64,000 nt of DNA, taken from NCBI GenBank assembly GCA_946481075.1, contig CAMLMC010000002.1, forward strand, positions 1 to 64,000, written 5' to 3'. The position numbers were made by a program, and so were the translations under genes. Source of the stretch: an uncultured Alphaproteobacteria bacterium (GTDB taxonomy: Bacteria; Pseudomonadota; Alphaproteobacteria; Micavibrionales; Micavibrionaceae). Under the pieces are notes generated by a model, which ran no database searches, was not told the origin of the DNA, and saw only the letters and a program-made list of their open reading frames with translations. Below are positions 50,898-59,432 of the stretch, one piece after another (within the stretch, counting starts at the first letter, position 1; each line of letters starts with the position of its first letter).

Positions 50898-52286
50898 ATG
50901 TCCCGTAAGCGATCCGGTAGTGTCTTTTTCGCCCTTTTTTCTGCGGTGGTGATGGTGGGCATTTTGGGAGCCAGCACCGTCAACCTTCTCACAGGCCCTG
51001 TCCGTGCCATGGGGGAGGTAACACGCAGGACAATAGCCGAAACCAGCCTGATCGGGGCGGGAAAACTGGCCATTATTTCCGCCGATGCACAAAACGGAGA
51101 TTGCGATGCCGACGGGGCCGTGGAGCCTCTTGAATGGCTCGACCCGGCCGGAAAACCCGCCCCCGTTAATGGTGGACTTTTACCAGTGACAATTGGGGCC
51201 TCCCTGATGGACCCGTGGGGCAACCATTACGGATATTGCGCATGGGATCATGGAACGGACCGTCTGGCGGTTGCTTGCGGAAATGGTGCCAACCGGCTTA
51301 GCGGCAGTCCGACGCGCAACAATATTGTCCTTGCCGTCATTTCCTCGGGACCTGACAGGATGTTCCAGACGCTTTGCAACAACGAAGGCGAGGGCGACTA
51401 TGTTGTCAAGGCTTCCGGCAGTGACGACCTTGTAATGAGATATACCTATCAAGAGGCGGAGATCATGTCCGGCGGTCTATGGCGATTGAAGGAAGACGAT
51501 TCACAGACAGCCGAAATAAAAAAGAACCTATCCGTGCAGGATGAATCGGGCGCCGAGCAAATGTCGTTCGATGCGCAGACGAAAGAGCTGGCGATTGCGA
51601 GTGGTGGCACCGGGGCGTTGCCGAATATCAAAACCGATTTTGTCCAGCCTCTGTCATCGGCCTCTGTGGAATTCCTGTCGAATATTAAACTCGACGGGGC
51701 CTGGCTTTCCGGTGATGGCAGTGATACGGGCATACAGGTGACGTTGGCGGGCGATGTCAACACGCTTGGAAAACTGAATATCAGTGGCGCCGCCATTGTG
51801 ACCAACACGGCAGAAAACGATGTGGGGATAGAGGCTCTGGCCAGTGGGCTGAATTCCATCGGTGTCAGGGCGGGCGGTACGTCAAAGGCTATCGAAGCGC
51901 ACGGCGTGATTGATGCGATGGACAATAAAATTGTGCAGGTGGCAGCGCCGACAGAAGACAGCGATGCGGCCACAAAAAAATATGTCGATGATAAATTTGT
52001 GCCCGTCAAAAGCGTAAAATGCGATGCCTTTGTCTTTAGCGGTTGTTCGGGCGGGACGACGACCAACCTGACGACAGCCAGTCTGGGGGATTGCAAAAAG
52101 GCATGCGAAGATGCGGGGGTGCAATGTTGCGCCGCGCAGTATGGCACCCTGGCCGGCAATCCGAATGCGACGTTGTCGCAATGTGTCGGGCATTCAGGTG
52201 GGAAGCCCAATGCCTCCCTCGTCAATCTGCTGGCGGCACTGATTTTTCCCGCCAATATCGGCGCCTATTGCTACGAGCAGCATTAA
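50898..52286 (+). CDS. Pilin-like protein with tail-fibre-like segment, divergent from the DotA operon
   Basis: The 462-residue protein has the head RKRSGSVFFALFSAVVMVGI with a single membrane segment. The part after it (GEVTRRTIAETSLIGAGKLA) resembles an exported pilin-like subunit. A beta-rich middle (about 200-320; GIQVTLAGDVNTLGKLNISG) leads to VQVAAPTEDSDAATKKYVDD, the linker motif typical of phage tail fibres. A cysteine-rich C-terminal domain follows (CDAFVFSGCSGGTT, CKKACEDAGVQCCA, NIGAYCYEQH). The layout recalls PilV-type tip adhesins of IncI plasmids, but this is inference. Its position suggests a role with the DotA proteins. Confidence 0.7.
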   Translation: MSRKRSGSVFFALFSAVVMVGILGASTVNLLTGPVRAMGEVTRRTIAETSLIGAGKLAIISADAQNGDCDADGAVEPLEWLDPAGKPAPVNGGLLPVTIGASLMDPWGNHYGYCAWDHGTDRLAVACGNGANRLSGSPTRNNIVLAVISSGPDRMFQTLCNNEGEGDYVVKASGSDDLVMRYTYQEAEIMSGGLWRLKEDDSQTAEIKKNLSVQDESGAEQMSFDAQTKELAIASGGTGALPNIKTDFVQPLSSASVEFLSNIKLDGAWLSGDGSDTGIQVTLAGDVNTLGKLNISGAAIVTNTAENDVGIEALASGLNSIGVRAGGTSKAIEAHGVIDAMDNKIVQVAAPTEDSDAATKKYVDDKFVPVKSVKCDAFVFSGCSGGTTTNLTTASLGDCKKACEDAGVQCCAAQYGTLAGNPNATLSQCVGHSGGKPNASLVNLLAALIFPANIGAYCYEQH

Positions 52287-52290
52287 GTAA

Positions 52291-52316
52291 AAAATCCCCG
52301 CCGTGGCGGGGATTTT
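52291..52316. terminator. Bidirectional terminator between the pilin-like gene and ettA
   Basis: AAAATCCCCGCC pairs perfectly with GGCGGGGATTTT around a 2-nt loop, 5 nt after the pilin-like stop and just before the convergent ettA stop. Confidence 0.88.
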
Positions 52317-52321
52317 GATGA

Positions 52322-53998
52322 TTACGCCGCGCGGAGCGGTTTGTATTTGATCCGGTGCGGGGTGTCCGCATCATGGCCCATACGGCGGCGATAGTCTTTC
52401 TCGTAATCCTCATAATTCCCTTCGAACCATTCGACATGGGAATCGCCCTCGAAAGCAAGGATGTGTGTGGCGAGGCGGTCGAGGAACGCGCGGTCGTGGG
52501 AGATGATAACGGCGCAACCGGCGAATTTCTCGAGTGCTTCTTCAAGCGCGGAGAGTGTTTCCGTGTCGAGGTCGTTGGTCGGTTCATCGAGGAGCAGGAC
52601 ATTTGCGCCGGATTTAAGCATCTTGGCAAGGTGGACACGGTTGCGCTCCCCGCCCGAAAGGACGCCGACTTTCTTTTGCTGGTCTGGCCCGCGGAAGTTG
52701 AAAGCGGCGACATAGGCGCGGGAGGGCATCTGGACCTTGCCGAGCTGCAACAGGTCATTGCCGTCGGAAATTTCTTCCCAGACAGTTTTGTTCGGGTCCA
52801 GTGCATCGCGGCTTTGGTCGACATAACCCAGAACAACGGAATCGGACACGGTGAAAGTGCCTTCATCGGGTTTTTCATGGCCTGTAATCATTTTGAAAAG
52901 CGTCGATTTACCCGCACCGTTCGGGCCGATCACGCCAACGATGCCGCCCGGCGGCAATTTGAAAGACAGACCTTCGATCAAGAGACGGTCGCCAAAGCCT
53001 TTGGAAATATTCTGGACATCGATGACATTTTGTCCAAGGCGCGGTGCGGCAGGAATGACGATCTGCGTACCGCGTACGGTTGTGGCTTCGGATTCTTCCA
53101 CCATCTTTTCATAGGCGGCAATACGCGCCTTGGATTTCTTGCGACGTCCTTCGGGTGTTTGCTGCATCCATTCCAATTCGCGTGCAAGCGTTTTCTGGCG
53201 CTCGTCCTGTTCTTTGGATTCCTGTTCAAGGCGTTTGCGTTTTGCATCGAGATAGGCAGAGTAATTGCCTTCATATGGGATGCCGCGGCCGTTGGCGACC
53301 TCGAGGATCCAGCCCGTGACATTGTCGAGGAAGTAACGGTCGTGGGTAACCATGACAACCGATCCTTCATATTCGACCAAAAAGCGTTGAAGCCAGGCAA
53401 CGGATTCAGCGTCGAGGTGGTTGGTCGGTTCATCGAGCAGAAGAAGATCCGGCTTCTCAAGAAGCAGGCGGGCAAGGGCCACGCGGCGGCGTTCACCGCC
53501 GGAAAGATTGGTCACGTCGGCATCGGCCGGCGGGCAGCGCAGGGCCTCCATCGCCATTTCGACATTGCGGTCGATCTCCCAAAGATTTTCGGCGTCGATT
53601 TCATCCTGCAATCTGCCCATTTCTTCGGTCAGCGCGTCGAAATCCGCATCGGGGTCGGCCATCAATCCGGCGACTTCGTTATAACGATCGACTTTGGCCT
53701 TCTTGTCTTTCAAGGCCTCCATAATGTTTTCGAAGACGTTCTTGGATGGGTCGAGTTGCGGCTCCTGTGCCAGGTAACCCACTTTGGCGGCCTTGTCGGC
53801 CCAGGCTTCGCCCTGAAATTCCTTGTCCACGCCCGCCATGATCTTGAGCAGCGTCGATTTACCGGCGCCATTCGGCCCAAGAACCCCGATTTTGGCACCC
53901 GGGAAGAAGCTCAGCGTGATCCCGTTCAGGACGGTTTTTCCGCCGGGATAGCTCTTCTTCAGGTCATTCATCACGTAAACGTATTGATAGGACGCCAT
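52322..53998 (-). CDS. ettA: Energy-dependent translational throttle protein EttA
   Basis: EttA is an ABC-F protein that binds the ribosomal E site and gates the first elongation steps. From the ATG at 53998 the product is 558 residues. It has two ABC domains with Walker A GVLGPNGAGKSTLLK and GVIGPNGAGKSTLFK, signatures LSGGERRRVALARLL and LSGGERNRVHLAKML, and a linker (EQESKEQDERQKTLARELEW). The longer frame to 54556 overlaps the divergent TerA-like gene and is not used. The antisense frame 52355-54043 is a shadow. Confidence 0.96.
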   Translation of the reverse strand: MASYQYVYVMNDLKKSYPGGKTVLNGITLSFFPGAKIGVLGPNGAGKSTLLKIMAGVDKEFQGEAWADKAAKVGYLAQEPQLDPSKNVFENIMEALKDKKAKVDRYNEVAGLMADPDADFDALTEEMGRLQDEIDAENLWEIDRNVEMAMEALRCPPADADVTNLSGGERRRVALARLLLEKPDLLLLDEPTNHLDAESVAWLQRFLVEYEGSVVMVTHDRYFLDNVTGWILEVANGRGIPYEGNYSAYLDAKRKRLEQESKEQDERQKTLARELEWMQQTPEGRRKKSKARIAAYEKMVEESEATTVRGTQIVIPAAPRLGQNVIDVQNISKGFGDRLLIEGLSFKLPPGGIVGVIGPNGAGKSTLFKMITGHEKPDEGTFTVSDSVVLGYVDQSRDALDPNKTVWEEISDGNDLLQLGKVQMPSRAYVAAFNFRGPDQQKKVGVLSGGERNRVHLAKMLKSGANVLLLDEPTNDLDTETLSALEEALEKFAGCAVIISHDRAFLDRLATHILAFEGDSHVEWFEGNYEDYEKDYRRRMGHDADTPHRIKYKPLRAA

Positions 53999-54094
53999 CG
54001 GTTTATTTTCCTTAATATAAAATCTTCTATCGTTGGTTTTTGATTGCGACTGATTTAGCATAGGAAGCAACAAAAATGGAAGAAAGGTTTTGCC

Positions 54095-54841
54095 ATGTCC
54101 GATACCGCAGGCGGCTCGCAGGGTTCGATCACCGAGGCAAACCGCAACAGGGCGGAATTTTCCCGTTATGGCGGGCTGGGGGCGGCGGGTTTTATCAGCC
54201 CCTATGATAAAAAACAGCCCGGAACCTTCTTGTCCCGGCCGGGCGAGGTGTCGATTGTCAATCCGCCATCGGCCGGTATGCCGGATTTCTTTGTCGGCGT
54301 GGCATGGGACAATGTCGCTGTTGAAAAGGAAACAAACCCGATCAAACGATTTTTCCGCAAGAAAATCGAAAAGGCGGGCGTAGATATAGATCTTGGCTGC
54401 TTGTACAAACTTCAAAACGGCATGCGCGGCGGAATGCAGGCATTTGGTGAAATCCATGGATCGCTTGATGAGCCGCCGTGGATATTTCTTTCGGGCGACG
54501 AGCGGCGCGGTGACCGCGCAGGTCCGGACGAGATTATCCGCATAAACGGTGCGCACTGGAACGATATCGAACGCATTCTTTTATATGTCTATATTTATGA
54601 CGGTGCCCGCAACTGGGATTACGTGCGTCCGCAAATACAGGTTCGTGTGCCGGGGGAAGAAACGATGGTGGTCAGCCTCCATGCCCGTAAAACAGAGATG
54701 TCGGTTTGTGCGGTGGCGCAAATCGAAAATATCCGCGGCGGGATAAAATTAACGTCCCTTCTGGAATATTACCCCGGTCATGCGGAAATGGACCGCGCTT
54801 TCGGTTATGGCATAGATTGGGAAAGCGGTAGCAAAGACTAA
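54095..54841 (+). CDS. TerA-like tellurium-resistance family protein
   Basis: The 248-residue protein has the TerD-fold core: VDIDLGCLYKLQNGMRGGMQ, SGDERRGDRAGPDEIIRING, WNDIERILLYVYIYDGARNW and VCAVAQIENIRGGI, in the order seen in TerA. These proteins bind calcium and are linked to stress, tellurite and phage defence, though the mechanism is unclear. The N-terminal 90 residues are family-variable. A TerD protein follows 53 nt downstream. Confidence 0.85.
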   Translation: MSDTAGGSQGSITEANRNRAEFSRYGGLGAAGFISPYDKKQPGTFLSRPGEVSIVNPPSAGMPDFFVGVAWDNVAVEKETNPIKRFFRKKIEKAGVDIDLGCLYKLQNGMRGGMQAFGEIHGSLDEPPWIFLSGDERRGDRAGPDEIIRINGAHWNDIERILLYVYIYDGARNWDYVRPQIQVRVPGEETMVVSLHARKTEMSVCAVAQIENIRGGIKLTSLLEYYPGHAEMDRAFGYGIDWESGSKD

Positions 54842-54894
54842 AATTCCCATTTGACGCCGCCTGCGTTATAATGATGGAAGACAAGGAAAAGATT

Positions 54895-55557
54895 ATGGCC
54901 GATATCGACGATGAATTTGACGACGACATTGATCTGGGCGAAGAATTCATGATGCCCGATTCCAAAATTGTGCGCGTCAAAAAGGGCGAGCAAATCAACA
55001 TCACGCGCATCGATCCTACCATCCGCGATGTTACGATCGGGATCGGATGGGATTTAAAACGGTTTGAAGGCGATCCGATCGATGTCGATGCCTCCGTTTT
55101 CCTGCTGAACAAGAATGACAAGACGGTGGTGGATGAGGATTTCGTTTTCTACAACAATCTCGTCGGCCGCGATGGCGCTGTCAAACATATGGGTGATTCG
55201 CGCACCGGTGCCGGCGATGGGGATGACGAGCAAATCATCATCGATCTGATGTCTCTGCCATTTGAAATCGTGCGTATCGTCTTTACGCTATCGATTTATG
55301 ATCTTGATATGAGCAACAGCAACTTCTCGATGGTCAAGAATGTATACTTCCGCGTGGTTAACAATGTGACAGGCCTTGAAACATTCCGGTTCGAACTGGA
55401 TGATGACATGGGGCAGGGAACAGGTCTTATTATAGGCTCTCTCGAACGGATTGGTTCTGAATGGGTCTATCAGGCTATGGGGGAGGAAGCTATCGGCGGC
55501 CTTGTTAAGCTTGCCTCTGATTACGGGATCATCGTGGCGCAAAGCATGCGGGCCTGA
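54895..55557 (+). CDS. TerD family protein
   Basis: From the ATG at 54895 (AAGGAAAAG upstream) the product is 220 residues. It has an acidic N-terminus and the TerD fold: RDVTIGIGWDLKRFEGDPID, VDASVFLLNKNDKTV, EDFVFYNNLVGRDGAVKHMG and GDGDDEQIIIDLMSLPFEIV. The Asp-rich loops are those that bind calcium in the family. It forms a two-gene unit with the TerA-like gene; no other ter genes are visible. Confidence 0.92.
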   Translation: MADIDDEFDDDIDLGEEFMMPDSKIVRVKKGEQINITRIDPTIRDVTIGIGWDLKRFEGDPIDVDASVFLLNKNDKTVVDEDFVFYNNLVGRDGAVKHMGDSRTGAGDGDDEQIIIDLMSLPFEIVRIVFTLSIYDLDMSNSNFSMVKNVYFRVVNNVTGLETFRFELDDDMGQGTGLIIGSLERIGSEWVYQAMGEEAIGGLVKLASDYGIIVAQSMRA

Positions 55558-55571
55558 TAGATGACCTTTAT

Positions 55572-55599
55572 AAAAAACCGGCCATAACGGCCGGTTTTT
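55572..55599. terminator. Terminator between terD and the chemotaxis receptor
   Basis: AACCGGCC pairs with GGCCGGTT around a 5-nt loop, flanked by A-run and T-run. It can act in both directions for the convergent genes. Confidence 0.85.
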
Positions 55600-55617
55600 A
55601 TTATTTGTACAGGCCGA

Positions 55618-57321
55618 TCACGCGGCCTTGACCTCACGAATAAATTCATCGAATTCATGGCGCAAGGTTGTCGATTGTCGCGAGAGTTCATCTGCGGCGG
55701 AGAGAACCTGATGTGACGCGCTGCCGGTGTTGTTAGCGGCGTCGCTGACCGATCCGATATTCTGCGTGACCTCGGACGTGCCGGCATAGGCCTCCGCGAC
55801 GTTGCGGGAAATTTCCTGCGTGGCGGCAGTTTGTTCCTGAATCGCGGCAGAGATCGAACTGGCGATGGAATCGATTTCCTCGATGATCGTGCAGATTGTC
55901 TGGATGGAATTGGCCGATGTCTGGCTGATGGCCTGCACTTCGGCAATCTGGGCCGTGATCTCTTCGGTCGCTTTGGTCGCTTCGGTTGCAAGGTTTTTAA
56001 CTTCCGATGCGACAACGGCGAACCCTTTACCCGCATCGCCCGCGCGGGCTGCTTCGATGGTCGCGTTCAACGCCAGAAGATTTGTTTGCTCGGCAATATC
56101 CGAAATCATCTTCGTGACATCGCCGATTTTTTGGGCGGCCTCGACAAGGGCGCCGACACTCTCACCGGCCTGCCGCGCATCCTGAACGGCTTTGCTTGCA
56201 ACTTGGGATGACCGCGTAACCTGCTGGGCGATTTCGTTGATGGACGATGACAATTGCTCCGATGCGCTGGCCACCGTCTGGACGTTGGCGGCTGCTTGCT
56301 GTGATGCGGTGGCCACGGCACCTGACTGTTTTGTTGTCTCCTCGGCTGAGGCCGATAGCGATTGGGCCGATGCTTGCAATTCTGCCGATGCGCCCGCGAC
56401 GAATTTGACAATATCGCTCATGGTCGTTTCAAACTTTTTCGTGGCGGCATCAATTTTTTGCTGGCGGGCAAGACGCGATTGCATTTCCTTGGCTTCTGAC
56501 ATCTCCAATTCTTTTGCTTTCAACAGGCTGTCTTTGAAAACCATGACTGATCCGACAATGTTACCAACTTCGTTTCTTGTCTTCTTTAACGGAATATCAA
56601 CATTCAAATCACCAGATGACAATTTGGTCATGATGTCTGTAATGGTGTGCAGAGGTTTGAGCGAGCGGATTGCCCATACAGTAATGCCTATACCCAGAAC
56701 CAAGGCGGAAACACACATTATTGACATCAATATTAAAAATTGTCCTGTGATGTCGCGTACCTCCTGTCCGATCGCCTGATTCTTCGCTTCTTTCAGGTCG
56801 ATAAATTTATTGATCGTCGCGAGCCAGTCATCGAACCCTGGGCGGGCTTCACGCATCAAAAGCTGATGCGCGCCGGTTACATCGCCGGAGCGATGAATTT
56901 GAATCACGCGGTCGATCAGTGGCAAGGTATGCTTTTCAATTTCTTTGATCCGACCCAGAATTTCTTCTTCACGCGGATCCTTGTTGACCTCTTCAGCCAT
57001 CATTTTATCCAGCGGCGTGGCGGAACGGGCGTAATCATCTGTCAGCTTCTTTATGAATTGCAAGGTCTGCTGGCGGTCCGATTCTGTTTCGTTAAGGATC
57101 ACATCGCGCAAGGCAATGGCGCGGTCATGCACGCTTCCACGAAAATTGATGGTATAGCGCTGCATAACACTGTTTTTGTCATTGATGATAGACAGCCTGT
57201 CTTTAACCTCGTTCATTTGATAGGCGGCAATTCCCGCAATAACAAAGATAAGAAGCAGCACCAAGGCGGAGCTCAGGGCGAAGCGGGTTGATATTTTCAT
57301 GTTGTCGAGCGAGAAAGACAT
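55618..57321 (-). CDS. Methyl-accepting chemotaxis protein
   Basis: The 567-residue receptor has one membrane helix at about 13-33, a four-helix-bundle-type periplasmic sensor (about 35-190), a second helix near 193-215, a HAMP domain and a signalling domain with the conserved hairpin tip [20 protein letters not shown]. It would modulate CheA. No pentapeptide NWETF-like tether for CheR is seen at the C-terminus (EFIREVKAA). The gene is alone, with no che neighbours. Confidence 0.95.
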   Translation of the reverse strand: MSFSLDNMKISTRFALSSALVLLLIFVIAGIAAYQMNEVKDRLSIINDKNSVMQRYTINFRGSVHDRAIALRDVILNETESDRQQTLQFIKKLTDDYARSATPLDKMMAEEVNKDPREEEILGRIKEIEKHTLPLIDRVIQIHRSGDVTGAHQLLMREARPGFDDWLATINKFIDLKEAKNQAIGQEVRDITGQFLILMSIMCVSALVLGIGITVWAIRSLKPLHTITDIMTKLSSGDLNVDIPLKKTRNEVGNIVGSVMVFKDSLLKAKELEMSEAKEMQSRLARQQKIDAATKKFETTMSDIVKFVAGASAELQASAQSLSASAEETTKQSGAVATASQQAAANVQTVASASEQLSSSINEIAQQVTRSSQVASKAVQDARQAGESVGALVEAAQKIGDVTKMISDIAEQTNLLALNATIEAARAGDAGKGFAVVASEVKNLATEATKATEEITAQIAEVQAISQTSANSIQTICTIIEEIDSIASSISAAIQEQTAATQEISRNVAEAYAGTSEVTQNIGSVSDAANNTGSASHQVLSAADELSRQSTTLRHEFDEFIREVKAA

Positions 57322-57463
57322 TTGACCATCCGGTGTTTTTGATTATGTGAATGAAAAGAGCACGCAGAAACAAAAGAATCATACTTTTGCATTCATTATA
57401 TCTACGTCTAAAAAGTGGAGAAGCCCGCTTCTATGTTGCAATGCACAAAATTGATTGAGACAA

Positions 57464-57970
57464 TTAGAACCCGCGGCCGTTTTTCATGCCAAGCAAGGCC
57501 TGCGGCTTTATTTTCGGGGCTTTGCTGCCGCCGCCGCGCCGTCCGCCACTGAAACGTTCATGGTCGGACATTTCCTTTTCCATGATCGCATCGATATCGG
57601 GAATCTGGTCCATCTTGATTTCCTGAACGCAGGCCGAAAAGAAATTGCAGCTTTTCGTTTCCCAATCGTAAACGCTATTGGCTTCGTCGGTCCCGCGTAC
57701 GCGGAACTGGGTAGGTGACCATTGGCCGGCGACAACCGGTTTGCAGAAAATCCAGATCGATTGTTCGATCGGCGGTTTTCCGGCTTCGGGCACGTCATAG
57801 AGCATCTGAAGCTCTGCTTCGATTTCATCGCCGTCATTGTTCATGCGCACTTCGGCGCTACAGGTCACGCCTTTTTCTCCGTCATAGGCGGACCATGGAC
57901 AGGTTTCATAGGGGGACAGGACGTACCCGACCCCCAATTTGTCGCACAATGTCTTCAGATCAACGCGCAT
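57464..57970 (-). CDS. Hypothetical protein with Gly/Arg-rich tail
   Basis: I chose the ATG at 57970 with AAGG upstream, giving 168 residues (MRVDLKTLCDKLGVGYVLSP). The protein is soluble with cysteines (ETCPWSAY, VTCSAEVR, SCNFFSACVQ) and ends in a Gly/Arg-rich stretch (RFSGGRRGGGSKAPK). I recognise no domain. It precedes xseA on the other side of a short gap and follows the chemotaxis receptor. Confidence 0.6.
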   Translation of the reverse strand: MRVDLKTLCDKLGVGYVLSPYETCPWSAYDGEKGVTCSAEVRMNNDGDEIEAELQMLYDVPEAGKPPIEQSIWIFCKPVVAGQWSPTQFRVRGTDEANSVYDWETKSCNFFSACVQEIKMDQIPDIDAIMEKEMSDHERFSGGRRGGGSKAPKIKPQALLGMKNGRGF

Positions 57971-58013
57971 AGCCACCTTCTTATGGCAGTATAGCACGAA
58001 AAGGCAAGGAATT

Positions 58014-59372
58014 TCAGGCTTTGCGCACCTTTATATGGCCGTTATGACGGAATTGGATGTCTAATGTATCCGGCTTTTGTGCGGCATCGGCATCGCTAAC
58101 CAGTTTTCCATCCGGGCCGCGCACAACGGCATAACCGCGTTCCAGAACCTTTTGGAACGACAGGCTTTCCAGCATGCGGCCTGCGTGGTCGAGGTGCTTT
58201 TGCGGGTCGACGAGCAAGCGCGTCCCCGCCCGCTTCAGGGCGTCTCCTACAAGGGCCGCATGGCGGGCTTTTTCTTCGATCAGGCTGCGCGGATGGCGGG
58301 GTATCAATCCCGCCAGTTTTTGGGCATGGCGTGACAGACCGCGGTCAAAGGAATGGGAAAGCTTGGATGACAGGTGATCCAGATGCTGCGTTTTAATATC
58401 CAGAAGACGGACGGGATCGCCGAGCCGCGCTGACAATGTTTCAAGATGGCGCGAGGATTCCTGCAGGCGTCTGTTCATGCCGCCGGTCAGGCGGTGTTCG
58501 TTGTCTTGAACCTGTGTCAACAAATTGAGCCGCACCGGCACCGCCATTTCGGCCGCGCCCGTCGGTGTTGGCGCGCGAAGGTCCGCGGCATAATCGATGA
58601 GGGTCGTATCCGTTTCATGCCCGACGGCGGAGATGACGGGTATGCCGCTCGCAGCAACAGCGCGGACAACGATTTCCTCGTTAAAGCACATTAAATCTTC
58701 AAGGCTTCCACCGCCACGCGCGACGATCAGAAGGTCCGGTTTGTGCGATGGCGGCAGGACGTTGAAACCATTGACGGCCGCCGCAATTTGCTCCGCCGCG
58801 CCCGTGCCTTGTACCAGAACGGGCCAGACCAGAAGATGGCGCGGGAAACGGTCCGAAATCCGGTGGATGATATCGCGGATGACCGCGCCCGAGGGCGAAG
58901 TGACGACCCCGATTTTTTGCGGCAAGAAGGGAATAGGCTTTTTACGGGCCGGATCGAACAGCCCCTCCGCGGCCAGTTTCTTTTTCCGCTCCTCCAGCAT
59001 TTTGAGGATCGCGCCTTCGCCGGCCAGCTCCATTTGTTCAATGACAAGCTGATAGCGGGAATTTTTGGGGTAGCTCGTCATCTTCCCCGTGATGATGACG
59101 TCCAGCCCGTCTTCGGGCCTGACAGATAACCGCCCCATGGAACTGCGCCAGCAGACGATGTTGATGACCGATTCTTCGTCTTTGAGATCGCCGTAGAGAT
59201 GGCCCGAACCCGCGAGTTTAAGGCCTGTCAATTCGCCGCGCACGCGCACGCGCCCATAGGTTTCCTCCAAAGTGCGTTTTAGGGAAAAGGCGAGTTCGGA
59301 CACGCTCATTTCCGGCACATTGCTGCGCTTTTCGTTTTTTGCTGCCGCGCTGAAGAGATCGTCTGTTGCCAT
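58014..59372 (-). CDS. xseA: Exodeoxyribonuclease VII large subunit
   Basis: XseA with XseB degrades single-stranded DNA. From the ATG at 59372 the product is 452 residues. It has an N-terminal OB-fold (SELAFSLKRTLEETYGRVRV), the catalytic domain (IGVVTSPSGAVIRDIIHRIS, ARGGGSLEDLMCFNEEIVVR, PVISAVGHETDTTLIDYAAD) and a coiled-coil region. The upstream codons to 59441 are not used. xseB is not next to it. Confidence 0.95.
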   Translation of the reverse strand: MATDDLFSAAAKNEKRSNVPEMSVSELAFSLKRTLEETYGRVRVRGELTGLKLAGSGHLYGDLKDEESVINIVCWRSSMGRLSVRPEDGLDVIITGKMTSYPKNSRYQLVIEQMELAGEGAILKMLEERKKKLAAEGLFDPARKKPIPFLPQKIGVVTSPSGAVIRDIIHRISDRFPRHLLVWPVLVQGTGAAEQIAAAVNGFNVLPPSHKPDLLIVARGGGSLEDLMCFNEEIVVRAVAASGIPVISAVGHETDTTLIDYAADLRAPTPTGAAEMAVPVRLNLLTQVQDNEHRLTGGMNRRLQESSRHLETLSARLGDPVRLLDIKTQHLDHLSSKLSHSFDRGLSRHAQKLAGLIPRHPRSLIEEKARHAALVGDALKRAGTRLLVDPQKHLDHAGRMLESLSFQKVLERGYAVVRGPDGKLVSDADAAQKPDTLDIQFRHNGHIKVRKA

Positions 59373-59432
59373 GGTCCCGAATAGTATAGAGTGTTGGATG
59401 AAATCACAACTATCCGGGAATCGAAGAATCCG

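Noticed and set aside
52355..54043. 562-residue open frame antisense to ettA
   Set aside because: It is the shadow of a well-supported ABC-F gene and has no known motif.
54095..55557. Annotation of the Ter pair as tellurite-resistance genes
   Set aside because: The family is named for that phenotype, but most members do not confer it; only family membership is supported by the sequence.
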